A stretch of DNA of 52,215 nucleotides from an uncultured Clostridia bacterium. Its GTDB lineage: Bacteria > Bacillota > Clostridia > Oscillospirales > CAG-272. A program made the position numbers and the translations under genes. The stretch is taken from assembly GCA_944391805.1 (NCBI GenBank), contig CALXUY010000088.1, forward strand, positions 1-52,215. The letters are read 5' to 3'. Under the pieces are notes generated by a model. It did no database searches, was not told the DNA's origin, and was given only the letters and a program-made list of their open reading frames with translations. This document shows positions 1 to 8,636 of this stretch, in pieces (position 1 is the stretch's first letter; every line of letters starts with the position of its first letter).

Positions 1-60
1 GTGCGTGCTGACTTCTTTCAATTCGTCGTGCAAAAACGACATGCTCATTTGTTTATCCAT
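1..60 (-). CDS. Transposase, N-terminal fragment (IS5-like), runs off the window
   Basis: The first 20 codons of a gene read leftward off the window edge (MDKQMSMSFLHDELKEV...). This opening resembles, from memory, transposases of the IS5 superfamily that are common in gut Clostridia. A good promoter lies just upstream (67-95). The opening also sits inside sequence that looks like an insertion-sequence end, with AAGGCAACACCGC on the minus strand at 110-122. It overlaps the 3' end of the AraC gene in another frame, which fits an element that inserted there. Only 20 residues are visible, so the family is tentative. Confidence 0.55.
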   Translation of the reverse strand, partial: MDKQMSMSFLHDELKEVSTH

Positions 61-974
61 GGGTTTATTATACCATATTTTTGTCTGAATTTCAAGCCCC
101 TTGCTTTGCGCGGTGTTGCCTTAAAGGCCTTGATAAAGGCCGAGTAGTTGGAGTAACCCGAGGAGATGGCGACCTCCTCCATGGACATTCTGTCTCCCAG
201 CAGGCAGGCCTCGGCATGCCGCAGCTTGGCCTCCTGAATCCAGTCCTGAATGGTGCTGCCGACCTGTCTGCGGAAAAGGGAAGAGAGATAGCGCCGGTTG
301 TAGTGAAACATCTGTGCCACCCCCTCCACGGTCACGGTCTGAAAATGCCGGTCGATGTAGCTCTGCATCTCCCGGATCACCTCGGCGTGGGAGGCGCTCT
401 GGCGCCCCTGATCCTCCCGCTCCACCAAACGGCAGTCGGCCAGCAGCATTTCCGCAAAGCTGTTGACCAGCTTTTCAATCTTCTTTTCGCGGTGGTTGTT
501 GTAGATCAGGTAGCGGAACAATCCCTGCAATTGGATATTCGCATCCAGCCGGTAAAAACGGTTGTCCTCATAGGCCGCCAGCTTGCTGGCCATCACCTTG
601 GCAACCTCCCCCTTCCACACGCACCAAAAGATCTCCCATGGTTGGTCATGGTCGGCAATCATCTTTTTGCGCGCGTGCGGACGGATGACAAAAATGTCCT
701 GCTTTTCAAACGGCAGGCCGTTGTAGGTTCCTTTTCCGTCGGCAACATAGTGAAAGTACAGCCCGTGCGCGTTGGTATTCAGCGTATAGCCCGGGCTGGC
801 TTTTTCATGCCCGCAGACAAAATAGCCGTTGGAGAGTGTGACCCGGATGTTGTCGGTAAATTTTTCATTCTGCAGCTCGGAAAAGGCGTAATCCGAGGTC
901 TGTATGGTTTGCTTCGACGGGCGGTTGCTCCCGTCGGCGTTGAACTGAAAGCGTACATATCGAACCAGTGGCAT
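45..974 (-). CDS. AraC-family transcriptional regulator, C-terminus replaced by insertion-sequence DNA
   Basis: An N-terminal ligand-sensing, cupin-like region (about residues 1-190) is followed by an AraC-type double helix-turn-helix. The first HTH is around VTVEGVAQMFHYNRRYLSSLF and the second around MSMEEVAISSGYSNYSAFIKAF. The start at 974 is preferred because GGAGGG lies 5 bases upstream; an in-frame ATG at 1001 lacks this. After KAFK the protein should read roughly GxTPxxYR. Instead it runs into KATPRKARGLKF, encoded by the insertion-sequence end at 108-122 and the transposase promoter, and stops at 45. Both recognition helices remain, so activity may be partly retained. The gene is divergent from the surface operon starting at 1172 and is its likely regulator. 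Confidence 0.85.
   Translation of the reverse strand: MPLVRYVRFQFNADGSNRPSKQTIQTSDYAFSELQNEKFTDNIRVTLSNGYFVCGHEKASPGYTLNTNAHGLYFHYVADGKGTYNGLPFEKQDIFVIRPHARKKMIADHDQPWEIFWCVWKGEVAKVMASKLAAYEDNRFYRLDANIQLQGLFRYLIYNNHREKKIEKLVNSFAEMLLADCRLVEREDQGRQSASHAEVIREMQSYIDRHFQTVTVEGVAQMFHYNRRYLSSLFRRQVGSTIQDWIQEAKLRHAEACLLGDRMSMEEVAISSGYSNYSAFIKAFKATPRKARGLKFRQKYGIINPWINK
67..95 (-). promoter_or_regulatory. Promoter for the left-edge transposase
   Basis: On the minus strand, TTGAAA (90-95) and TATAAT (67-72) are separated by exactly 17 bases and lie directly upstream of the transposase ATG at 58-60. The promoter lies within the 3' end of the truncated araC reading frame. Confidence 0.7.
108..122 (-). 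repeat. Probable terminal inverted repeat of the left insertion sequence
   Basis: Minus-strand AAGGCAACACCGCGC matches 14 of 15 bases of the repeats at 14960-14986 and 18493-18519. It marks the point where the AraC protein loses family similarity, so it is read as the outer end of the insertion sequence whose transposase starts at 60. Confidence 0.6.
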
Positions 975-1012
975 TCCGGCCCTCCTCTCTTGTGTCGGCA
1001 TTGGCTGGTTTT

Positions 1013-1041
1013 ATTGTATCACGCAAACTTCCAAAAGTCAA
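1013..1041 (-). promoter_or_regulatory. Promoter of the AraC regulator gene
   Basis: Minus strand: TTGACT (1036-1041), 17 bases, TACAAT (1013-1018). It lies about 40 bases upstream of the chosen start at 974, back to back with the operon promoter at 1096-1124. Confidence 0.7.
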
Positions 1042-1095
1042 TGAATTTTGCGAAAATAATCTGACATTTTTCCACATGGAACGAACCATTGGCGA

Positions 1096-1124
1096 TTGCA
1101 ATTGACATGTCAGGTTGTTATAAT
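1096..1124 (+). promoter_or_regulatory. Promoter of the first surface operon, with an internal palindrome
   Basis: TTGCAA (1096-1101), 17 bases, TATAAT (1119-1124). The spacer contains the perfect palindrome TGACATGTCA (1103-1112), a plausible regulator contact between the elements. A second TTGACA inside the spacer is only 11 bases from the -10 box, too close to be the -35. Confidence 0.7.
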
Positions 1125-1171
1125 ATATGCGGGATATGAAAATATTCTTTCACGAAACATGGAGGATAGAA

Positions 1172-2866
1172 ATGAAATGCCACGGATTATGGTTGAAAAA
1201 TTGTACGTTTTTGCTCATAATCGCCATACTTGGGGGATGTTTCCTCTCATGCGGCGGCGAAGAGGGAGACGATAGGGAGACAGATGAAAAAAATACAGAT
1301 TCTGCCATTGTAATTGCATCAGGCGGGCAGACGCAGTACACATTGGTGCGGCCGTCGAACGCCGATGATGAGCTGCTGGAAAAAACCGTTCAGATTTATG
1401 AGACCATCCGGGACGCCTGCGGCGCTTTGGCGGAAATGAGCGACGACTTTCTGCAGGAGGGAGAGGGTGCGGACGGAAGGAAGGAAATTCTGATCGGTCT
1501 GACCAACCGCCCGGAAACCGCGGCTGTGATGGACGAGATCGGTTACTTTGATTACAGTATCCGTGAGGAGAACGGCAAAATTGTGATTGCCGCGCACACC
1601 AGGCAGGCGCTGATGCAGGCGGTTGACGTATTCTGCGAGGAGCTGCTGGTGAAGGGGGCGGACGGAACGCTGACCTTTGGCGGAGACCGCACGTGGCACT
1701 CGGAGGAGCAGTATGAATTCTTCTTTTCGGAAAACCCGATTGAAAACTACCGCATTGTATACCCCGAGGGGAATTCTGTGCTGCAGTCCTATGCGGAACA
1801 GATGGCAACCCGGCTCCGGAATTCCTTTTCGGTTACGCTTCCTGTGGTCAGCGACGCCGAGCCGGCGGCAGAGTACGAGATTCTGCTCGGCGTTACCTCC
1901 CGTGAGCAGTTTGCCTCCTGCTATACCGGCGCCGAAGCACCCGACTCCAAGCATTATCTGATTCGCGCCGCCTACAGCAACATTCTGATCGTTGGCACAA
2001 ACCAGCGTTCCGCCGAGCTGGCCTGCAAGCGTTTTCTGAACGATTACATGGATGACCGCTATTCGGACCGATTCAATCTGCCGGACGGCCTCAACCGGTA
2101 TGAGGTGGCGTATGAGGCGGATCTGGACTGCGAACGCGGGGAAGAGGCGGACCTGCGCATCATGTCCTACAATATTCTTTCGGAGGAGCTGTCCCCCGAG
2201 TCGCCGCTCGGCAGCCTTTCTTCCCGCAAGGATCTGGTCACAACCACGCTGCTCTACTATCTGCCGGACGTGGTGGGGCTGCAGGAGGTGTCCGGTTCGG
2301 GCTGGGCGCTGCTGGAGGAGGAGCTTGGAGACATCTATGAATTTGCAGGGCAGAAAACCCCGAACGGGGAATTCAGCTACACCGGTCTGATGTATAACCG
2401 CAATACCGTGGAGCTGCTCGAGCAGGAGAACGTACTCTACTCGGTGGGCAATCAGCGCATCCGGCTGATGTCCTGGGGCCTGTTCCGTCACAGGGAGAGC
2501 GGGCAGCAATTCATTGTGATGAGCACGCATTGGGACATTGTGCGGGAAAACCGTGAGACCGATGCGATAGAGATGACCGCAAAGGTCAACGAGCTGGCGG
2601 AGCAGTACGGCTGCCCCATCGTTACCACCGGCGATTTCAACACGCTGGAGTCCACGCCCTATTTCAAAAAATATCTGTTGGACACCGCGCAGACCGAGGC
2701 GCGGTATGCCGCGGCCGAAATCGGCTTTGCGCTGGACGAGGATGTGATTGACCACATCACCTCAACCACCGGACTGGAGCCGTTGTTCTTCAAGCTGCTG
2801 CAGACCCCGCAAACGCTTGCCGCGTCCGACCACAATCCCATCTGGGCGGATTTCCGGTTCAATTAA
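1172..2866 (+). CDS. Lipoprotein with duplicated N-terminal module and C-terminal endonuclease/exonuclease/phosphatase domain
   Basis: The 564-residue protein starts at 1172, with GGAGGA 5 bases upstream. The reading frame is open back to 1127, but no ribosome site supports that. A lipoprotein signal ends at Cys23 (LGGC) or Cys27, so the protein is probably tethered outside the membrane. Residues about 45-310 hold two similar modules, each ending in an EILxGxTxR stretch and then a repeat of about 60 residues (ILIGLTNRPE, ILLGVTSREQ). Residues about 325-564 are an EEP-fold phosphoesterase: SYNILSEEL, QEV, STHWD, GDFN and the final SDHNPIW supply the expected metal and catalytic Asn, Glu, His and Asp. 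The substrate (phosphodiester, sphingolipid head group or nucleic acid) cannot be told. It is the first gene of the operon. Confidence 0.85.
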   Translation: MKCHGLWLKNCTFLLIIAILGGCFLSCGGEEGDDRETDEKNTDSAIVIASGGQTQYTLVRPSNADDELLEKTVQIYETIRDACGALAEMSDDFLQEGEGADGRKEILIGLTNRPETAAVMDEIGYFDYSIREENGKIVIAAHTRQALMQAVDVFCEELLVKGADGTLTFGGDRTWHSEEQYEFFFSENPIENYRIVYPEGNSVLQSYAEQMATRLRNSFSVTLPVVSDAEPAAEYEILLGVTSREQFASCYTGAEAPDSKHYLIRAAYSNILIVGTNQRSAELACKRFLNDYMDDRYSDRFNLPDGLNRYEVAYEADLDCERGEEADLRIMSYNILSEELSPESPLGSLSSRKDLVTTTLLYYLPDVVGLQEVSGSGWALLEEELGDIYEFAGQKTPNGEFSYTGLMYNRNTVELLEQENVLYSVGNQRIRLMSWGLFRHRESGQQFIVMSTHWDIVRENRETDAIEMTAKVNELAEQYGCPIVTTGDFNTLESTPYFKKYLLDTAQTEARYAAAEIGFALDEDVIDHITSTTGLEPLFFKLLQTPQTLAASDHNPIWADFRFN

Positions 2867-2997
2867 AGACGGGGCAGCCGGGGCAAGGGCCCCATCGCAC
2901 AGGCCGACGGAGCCTTTGCAGTTTCCGGCAGCCCCGCCCCGGAGACATACGCTTTCGCACCTGTCGCGGAGAGCAAAAGAAAGGAACTTCATCATCT

Positions 2998-3825
2998 ATG
3001 CAACCACAAATTGATCTGCATACCGTGGAGCGGGAACCCGGTACCGACGCACGCATCCTGTCATGGAACATTCTTTCGGAGGAGCTGACCCCGGACGCGC
3101 CCGCAATTGACCGGCGCATCGACGGCATCTGCGAGGTGATCCTGCAGTATCTGCCGGATGCGGCCGGCATTCAGGAAATTTCCGAGACGGCCTATGCGCT
3201 GTTTGCCGACCGCATCGGAGAGATTTATTCATTTGTCAATCCCAAAACCAAGGAGGGAAACTACAGCTTTACCGGCATCGCCTACAATCAGAAAAAATAC
3301 CGTCTGCTGGAAAGTGACATTCAGAATTACTCGCAGGGCAATCGGCGCATCCGCATTGCCACATGGATCTACCTTGAGGAGCAGGCCACCGGCCGCCGCT
3401 TTGTGCTCCTGAGCACACACTGGGACCGGCACGCCTGCAATCGCCCGATGCAGGCCGAATATATGGGCAATCTGGTGCTTTCGCTGGAGCGCAGATTCGG
3501 TGTTCCGGTCATCTGCACGGGGGATTTCAACGCGCGGGAGAACAGCGGCGCTTTCCGCATTTTTATGGATATTTCGCACCACGGGGAGGCCAAATATCTC
3601 TGCGCGCACCCGGTGAACAACTGCTTCACCGGTCACGAGGTGGGCAGCTTTGCACCGCAGTATGAGGGGGAGGAATCCATCGATCACATCACCGTGACAA
3701 GCGGAGTATCGGTTCTGCATTACGAAACCGTGATCAACGATGAAACGGTGCGCCTGAGCGACCACTTCCCGCTCTATACCGATTTGAAATTCGGAGCCGC
3801 TTCGGCTCCTATGATGGAGGAATGA
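2998..3825 (+). CDS. EEP-fold phosphodiesterase/nuclease, cytosolic paralogue of the preceding lipoprotein
   Basis: The protein has 275 residues and no signal peptide. It consists almost entirely of the EEP domain and aligns over its whole length with the C-terminal half of the upstream lipoprotein (SWNILSEELTP, STHWDRHA, CTGDFNAR, SDHFPLYTDL). Metal-binding and catalytic residues are present: Asn in WNIL, Glu in IQE, the His/Asp in THWD, GDFN and SDH. The gap of about 130 bases after the previous gene shows no promoter. A weak AAAGGAA precedes the ATG. The pair looks like a duplication in which one copy is exported and the other acts inside the cell, as if a product released outside is imported and processed further. 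That last step is inference. Confidence 0.85.
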   Translation: MQPQIDLHTVEREPGTDARILSWNILSEELTPDAPAIDRRIDGICEVILQYLPDAAGIQEISETAYALFADRIGEIYSFVNPKTKEGNYSFTGIAYNQKKYRLLESDIQNYSQGNRRIRIATWIYLEEQATGRRFVLLSTHWDRHACNRPMQAEYMGNLVLSLERRFGVPVICTGDFNARENSGAFRIFMDISHHGEAKYLCAHPVNNCFTGHEVGSFAPQYEGEESIDHITVTSGVSVLHYETVINDETVRLSDHFPLYTDLKFGAASAPMMEE

Positions 3826-3827
3826 TT

Positions 3828-5264
3828 ATGAAGCACAAACTTTTGCAGAGCCTTGTTCTGCTGGCGTTGCTGGCGCTTGTGCTCGGCCTGCTAGCCGGCT
3901 GCGGCAAGAAGGGGGAGGAGCCGGCACCCGGTACCACGGACGTGGGCGGGGGGACGACGGAAGGCAACGGCTACGGAGACAATCTGCCCGAAGATCTGCG
4001 CTTTGACGGCGAGGTGGTTCACGTGCTGACCTGGAACGAGACCCGGGACGACGACTGGTATTCCGCCGCCAGCAGTGAAACCATCCCGCATGCGGTCTAT
4101 ACCAGCCGGGAGGTGGTGGCAGAACGGTTCAACCTCTCCTTTGACGTGGTGGCGCAGAACGGGAGCTGGGATTTCCGCAACGAGTTCATCGCCAATCTGC
4201 GGGCCTACATCCAGACCGGGCTGCAGCTCGATCTGATCGGCCAGTATACGCCGGCCGCGGCGCTGGGCGCCATGAACGATCTCTATACCAACCTCAACGA
4301 GCTGCCCTACCTTGATCTCGGAAATCCGTGGTGGCCCGGCAACATTCAGGAGTCCTGCAGCATTGGCGACAACGTGTATTTCTGCTCGGGCGACATCACC
4401 CCCACCTGCGTCACGGCCATCGGCTCGGTGTTTGTCAATCTGGATCTCTGGGAGAGCTACGGCATTGAGGAAAACGTTTTTGACCTGGTCAACAACCGGG
4501 AATGGACCATGGACAAAATGCAGGAGCTGGTGCTGGGCGTGGTTGGCAACAGCGGGGACTACGGCATTGTGATGGCCAACCGCGGCATCTATGACAACCT
4601 GTTTTATGCGGGCGGCCTGACTTATGTGGACCACGATGAGGACAACCAGCTCATCATGTCGCCGGATATTTCGGGGCAGAAGATGTCCGACTGGTACGAC
4701 ACCTGTCACGACCTGCTGTATGACAACGAGGATGTGGCGGCGGGCGATGATGTCAACGGGCTGACAATTGAGAACACGTTTATGACGCAGGACGCCCTGA
4801 TTTACATGAGCCAGGTGATGACCGACGCGAGAGACTACCTCAAGGACGCGGCCTTTGACTTTGCCGTGGTGCCCTACCCGATGGCGGACAGCCAGCAGGA
4901 GAACTATCGCTCCATTACCGGCTATTGGGTTACCATGTTCAGCGTTCCTTCCACCGCGCGCAATCCCGAGCTTTCGGGCGCTGTGCTGGAGGCGCTCGGT
5001 TCATCCTCCTACACCCACCTGACGCCAAAGGTGTATGAGGAATCCTTCCAGCACCGTTTCCTGCAAACGCCCGAAAATGCGGAGATGCTTGACCTGATTC
5101 ACGACTCCATCGTGTACGATTCCGGCCGTCTTTTTGCCGATGATATTGCCATGTTCAACCTGTTCCGCAACGCCTATTACGATACGGAGTGGAGAACCCT
5201 CTACGGCGAGCGCTATACCATTTGGATGGCGAATATTGAGCGCGTGACCGTGAAACTCGGTTAA
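3828..5264 (+). CDS. Extracellular solute-binding lipoprotein, without permease genes
   Basis: A 478-residue protein with a lipoprotein signal ending LAGC (Cys25), a Gly/Thr-rich linker, then a type-1-like solute-binding fold. It resembles the protein at 38535 throughout: LPEDLRFDGEV after the linker, a SGDI segment, and a shared ending with YDSGRLF near residue 420. The start at 3828 is preferred over 3822 because GGAGGA then sits 7 bases upstream; 3822 overlaps the previous stop and leaves only one base. No ABC permease or ATPase is encoded anywhere in the window, so the transport partner is elsewhere or the protein works as a binding or sensing lipoprotein. Confidence 0.85.
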   Translation: MKHKLLQSLVLLALLALVLGLLAGCGKKGEEPAPGTTDVGGGTTEGNGYGDNLPEDLRFDGEVVHVLTWNETRDDDWYSAASSETIPHAVYTSREVVAERFNLSFDVVAQNGSWDFRNEFIANLRAYIQTGLQLDLIGQYTPAAALGAMNDLYTNLNELPYLDLGNPWWPGNIQESCSIGDNVYFCSGDITPTCVTAIGSVFVNLDLWESYGIEENVFDLVNNREWTMDKMQELVLGVVGNSGDYGIVMANRGIYDNLFYAGGLTYVDHDEDNQLIMSPDISGQKMSDWYDTCHDLLYDNEDVAAGDDVNGLTIENTFMTQDALIYMSQVMTDARDYLKDAAFDFAVVPYPMADSQQENYRSITGYWVTMFSVPSTARNPELSGAVLEALGSSSYTHLTPKVYEESFQHRFLQTPENAEMLDLIHDSIVYDSGRLFADDIAMFNLFRNAYYDTEWRTLYGERYTIWMANIERVTVKLG

Positions 5265-5310
5265 AGCTGTCAAGGACAGTTTTGATAAATAAAAAAAGGA
5301 GATTTGAAGT

Positions 5311-6792
5311 ATGAAAAGAGTTCTGTTGTTTTCCCTGACGCTGGCCCTGCTCCTGACTTGTGTGCTGCCGCTCGGCGTGTCTGCCGAGGAGGAGGCAACC
5401 CCGATTTCCACGGTTGAGGAGTTTGAGGCCATGACTCCCACCGGCAGCTACTATCTGACCGGCGACATTGATTTTGGCGGCAAGGTGTATGATACGTATA
5501 TCCTCTACAATCTGGACGGTGGCACTCTGGACGGCCGGGGGCACACTATCTGGAACTTTACGGTTGCGGGTACCGCCGAGAGCGAAAAAGCGGATGGCGG
5601 AATCTTCTTCCAAATTGGCTCCGGGACAATTCGGGATCTGACCATCGGCAAGCCGGAAGCCAAGGTGCAGTTCCGGTATGAGAAAGACAACGCCTCTACC
5701 TATGGCGGACTGGCCGCCGCGGCCTATTCGGTCACGGTGGAAAACGTGGTGATGTATGCCGACGTTTTGGCTTCCGCTGCCGTGAATTTCAATGTCGGCG
5801 GCTTCTTCGGCGCTTCTACAAACTGCGTGGTGCGCAACTGCGCGCTGTATGGCAGTGTGAGCGGTGTTTCCACGCGGAGCTGGGTCAATGCGGCAGGCTT
5901 TTCGGCAAATACCAAAACCTCAATCGGTCAGTTTGTCAACTGCGTCAATTATGCCGACGTCAAGGCGGTGAACAATACCACAGTCCGCGCCGGCGGCATC
6001 ATCGGGTATGCCGCTCAGGGGGTATCGCTGACCAACTGCTACAATTTCGGCAACCTGTCGGTTGCGGATAACGCGGGCGGACAGAGCATTACCAACGCCC
6101 GGCTGGGTGGAATTATCGCCGAGAACGCGGGCAGCAGTGTGAGAATCTATGACGGCTGCATGAACTTTGGCAAGGTGGAATCCCCGAAGCACGCCGGTGG
6201 TATCCTCGGCTTTAATTGCAATGGGAAAGCGGTTACCATCCAGAATTGTGTCAATTACGGTGAGGTAAAGGGAGAGACGGCCGGTGCAATTTGCGGATAT
6301 GCGGAAGCCGCCGCGGATGTGACCGTAAAAAATAATTTGGAGAAAGAGGCTTTGACCTATACCCCCGCCGAGGGTGTGAAAACCTACGGTGTGCAGAACT
6401 CCCAGGCTGTCGACGGCAAATTCAACGTGCGCTTTGTCGGAACCCTGGATTCGCTGGACTACCAGACCATCGGCTTTGAGGTGACCGCCTACTGGCGCGG
6501 GGAGGATGGCTCGCTGCAGCAGAAGGATTTCCGCGTAGACTGCCAAAAGGTTTACCGCTCCATCACCGGCAAGGCTGAAAACGGCATCGATTTTGAAGCG
6601 ACGGCCGAGGAGCTGGGCGGCGAATACGTGTTTGCGCTCTCCATCCTCAATGCGCCTGCGTCGGAGGCTGCAGGAGCCGTGACCTTTGTCTGCCGCTCCT
6701 TTGCCACCACTGCCGAGAGCACGGTATACGGCAACGCCTTTGCCTGCGCATATGAGACCGGGAATTTCCTGTTCTGCGCGGACGCACAATAA
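5311..6792 (+). CDS. Secreted beta-helix (GLUG-like repeat) protein, copy 1
   Basis: The 493-residue protein has a signal peptide (cleavage near GVSA-EEE). An opening module reads STVEEFEAM...YYLTGDIDFGG..GTLDGRGHTI. It is followed by repeats of about 20-30 residues of the form NCxNYGxV...AGGIIGYA, as in right-handed beta-helix/GLUG surface proteins. Residues about 360-493 form a separate C-terminal domain (FNVRFVGTLDSLDYQTIGFEV ... VYGNAF) shared with the protein at 6944. No catalytic motif is seen, so a role in adhesion or glycan contact is an inference. A strong AAAAAGGAG precedes the ATG. It is a tandem paralogue of the next long gene, separated from it by a tiny peptide gene. Confidence 0.8.
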   Translation: MKRVLLFSLTLALLLTCVLPLGVSAEEEATPISTVEEFEAMTPTGSYYLTGDIDFGGKVYDTYILYNLDGGTLDGRGHTIWNFTVAGTAESEKADGGIFFQIGSGTIRDLTIGKPEAKVQFRYEKDNASTYGGLAAAAYSVTVENVVMYADVLASAAVNFNVGGFFGASTNCVVRNCALYGSVSGVSTRSWVNAAGFSANTKTSIGQFVNCVNYADVKAVNNTTVRAGGIIGYAAQGVSLTNCYNFGNLSVADNAGGQSITNARLGGIIAENAGSSVRIYDGCMNFGKVESPKHAGGILGFNCNGKAVTIQNCVNYGEVKGETAGAICGYAEAAADVTVKNNLEKEALTYTPAEGVKTYGVQNSQAVDGKFNVRFVGTLDSLDYQTIGFEVTAYWRGEDGSLQQKDFRVDCQKVYRSITGKAENGIDFEATAEELGGEYVFALSILNAPASEAAGAVTFVCRSFATTAESTVYGNAFACAYETGNFLFCADAQ

Positions 6793-6810
6793 ACAGGGAG
6801 GAAATCAGTC

Positions 6811-6927
6811 ATGAAACAGCATTATCTTGTACCGGACATTCGGCTGGAAAAATTGTCTCCGGCAGACCTGCTTTGCTATTCGCTTGAGGATACCGGTTCG
6901 GGAGACGAGATCGAGTTTGATTTGTGA
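6811..6927 (+). CDS. 38-residue acidic peptide, family member 1
   Basis: A short reading frame with a strong GGGAGG 11 bases before its ATG, starting 18 bases after the beta-helix stop. The peptide begins MKQHYLVPD, contains PADLLCYSLEDTGSGDE and ends in an acidic tail (EFDL). The peptide at 8504 has the same length and shares CYSLED.GSGDE; the peptide at 32096 shares MKQHY..P and the acidic tail. No signal peptide or membrane segment is visible. The conserved start, conserved centre, own ribosome site and repeated position behind a secreted protein argue for a real gene. Function unknown. Confidence 0.8.
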   Translation: MKQHYLVPDIRLEKLSPADLLCYSLEDTGSGDEIEFDL

Positions 6928-6943
6928 TCCGAAGGGAGGAGAT

Positions 6944-8482
6944 ATGATGAAATCCAAACGCATATCCGCGTTTGTGCTGGCCGCGGTTCTGCTGCTCGGC
7001 TGCGCTCTGCCGTTCGGCGTTCTGGCCGCGGACGGAGAGGATGCGGGGGATACCCCGGAAGAACCGGTGGCCATCTCCACAGTGGAAGAATTTGAGGCCA
7101 TCGAGTCGGTCGGCAACTATTATCTGGCAAACGACATTGACTTTGGCGGGAAGACATACGACACGTGGGTGATTCAGAACTTCAGCGGCACGCTGGACGG
7201 CAGAGGGCACACGATCTGGAACTTTACAGTTTCCTCCTCCGCCGACGGCGAGCGGGTGGAGGGCGGACTGTTTCAGTACATCGGCTCCGAGGCGGACACC
7301 GTGATCAAGGACCTGCAGATCGGAAAGCCGGGCGAGAATGTGCAGTTTACCTTTGCCGATGCGGGCTGGGCCTACGGTGGGCTGGCCGCTGCGCACGGAA
7401 GCGCGAGTTATGCGCTGGCGATTGAAGGCGTTACGATGTATGCCGACGTCTCGGTGAGCAACGGCAACAACATCAATGTGGGCGGATTCCTCGGAGCTTC
7501 GATGAATTGTGTGATGCGTGACTGTGCGCTCTGGGGCAGCGTCAGCGGAGCTACGACCAATTCATGGATCAATGTAGCCGGCTTTTCAGCCAACCCCAAA
7601 AAGGTGACCGGCGGCGCATTTGAGCGCTGCGTCAATTACGCCGACATCACGGTGTCCAACAGCACCACCGCTCGCGCCGGCGGCATTGTGGGCTATGCGG
7701 CCTACGGTATCAATCTGACCGGCTGCTATAATTTCGGCAGGCTCTCGGTGGCAAACACGGAGGAGGGGAAAGAGGTTGTCAACGCGCGCCTGGGCGGCAT
7801 CATCGCCGAGAACGCCGCTGCCGACCGGACCGGTGTGTACGAGGGCTGCATCAATTTCGGTGAAGTTGTCTCTCCCAAGCACGCGGGCGGCATTGTCGGG
7901 TATAACTGCAAGGACGTCACTGTGAAGAACTGCATCAACTTCGGCGTCCTGACCGGGGCGGATGAAAACATTCCCGTCGGCGCCATTTACGGGTATTCCG
8001 AATCCGAAATTGTCGCCGAGGGCAACAAGGATCTGAGCGGCCGCTTCGGTGATCCGGTCAGCGACGCGCTCGGGACGGTGGGAACCCAAACGACGGCTCC
8101 GGAGGAAAACCGCTTTGATATCCGCTTCCTCTCCACGGTGGATTCCCGGAATTACCACGCGGTTGGCTTTGATGTCGAAATCTTCTGCATGGAGGATGGC
8201 ACGCTGGTTTCACGCACACTCCGGCTCACCAGCCATCGGGTGTTTGAGTCCGTCTGTGCGAAGAACGCGCAGGGCGAGGACATTACGGTGGAGGCCGCTG
8301 AGCTGGGCGGACAGTATGTCAATGCCATTTCGGTGTTCGACGTGCCGACCGAGGCGGACTATGGCAGCATTACCTTTGTGTTCCGCCCCTATGCCGAAAA
8401 CGGAGACACGGTGGTTTACGGCAGCACGGCAGTGGCCGTATATAACGGCGGGACACTTGTTTTCACCGCCGCGGCCGCCTGA
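6944..8482 (+). CDS. Secreted beta-helix (GLUG-like repeat) protein, copy 2
   Basis: The 512-residue protein is closely similar to the one at 5311 and has the same layout. A signal peptide ends near VLAADGE, the opening module reads STVEEFEAI...YYLANDIDFGG..GTLDGRGHTIWNF, then come NCxNFGxV...AGGIVGY repeats. The last 130 residues form the common C-terminal domain (FDIRFLSTVDSRNYHAVGFDV ... VYGSTAV). GGGAGG lies 4 bases before the ATG at 6944 and 7 before the ATG at 6947; either could be used. The pair 5311/6811 and 6944/8504 looks like a duplication of a two-gene unit, long protein plus peptide. No enzyme motif is visible. Confidence 0.8.
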   Translation: MMKSKRISAFVLAAVLLLGCALPFGVLAADGEDAGDTPEEPVAISTVEEFEAIESVGNYYLANDIDFGGKTYDTWVIQNFSGTLDGRGHTIWNFTVSSSADGERVEGGLFQYIGSEADTVIKDLQIGKPGENVQFTFADAGWAYGGLAAAHGSASYALAIEGVTMYADVSVSNGNNINVGGFLGASMNCVMRDCALWGSVSGATTNSWINVAGFSANPKKVTGGAFERCVNYADITVSNSTTARAGGIVGYAAYGINLTGCYNFGRLSVANTEEGKEVVNARLGGIIAENAAADRTGVYEGCINFGEVVSPKHAGGIVGYNCKDVTVKNCINFGVLTGADENIPVGAIYGYSESEIVAEGNKDLSGRFGDPVSDALGTVGTQTTAPEENRFDIRFLSTVDSRNYHAVGFDVEIFCMEDGTLVSRTLRLTSHRVFESVCAKNAQGEDITVEAAELGGQYVNAISVFDVPTEADYGSITFVFRPYAENGDTVVYGSTAVAVYNGGTLVFTAAAA

Positions 8483-8503
8483 ATGGGGAAAGGAGGAACT
8501 GTG

Positions 8504-8620
8504 ATGAAGCAAGCATACCGCCAGCCTGTGCTCACTGTTTTTCCCATCGGCGGGCAGGACGTCCTGTGCTATTCGCTTGAGGACGCCGGTTCGGGAGACG
8601 AGCTGGATTTTAACGCCTGA
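8504..8620 (+). CDS. 38-residue acidic peptide, family member 2
   Basis: It lies 21 bases after the stop of the second beta-helix protein, with AGGAGG 7 bases before the ATG. It begins MKQAYRQPVLTV, contains GQDVLCYSLEDAGSGDELD and ends FNA. It has the same length as the peptide at 6811 and is near-identical to it from the DxLCYSLED stretch onward; the N-terminal third is conserved only at MKQ.Y..P. This is conservation of protein rather than DNA, because third codon positions differ (GATACC against GACGCC). Function unknown. Confidence 0.8.
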   Translation: MKQAYRQPVLTVFPIGGQDVLCYSLEDAGSGDELDFNA

Positions 8621-8636
8621 TTAAGGAGAATGAAGC

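Noticed and set aside
1103..1124. TTGACA at 1103 as the -35 of the first operon
   Set aside because: Only 11 bases separate it from TATAAT; TTGCAA at 1096 gives the normal 17.
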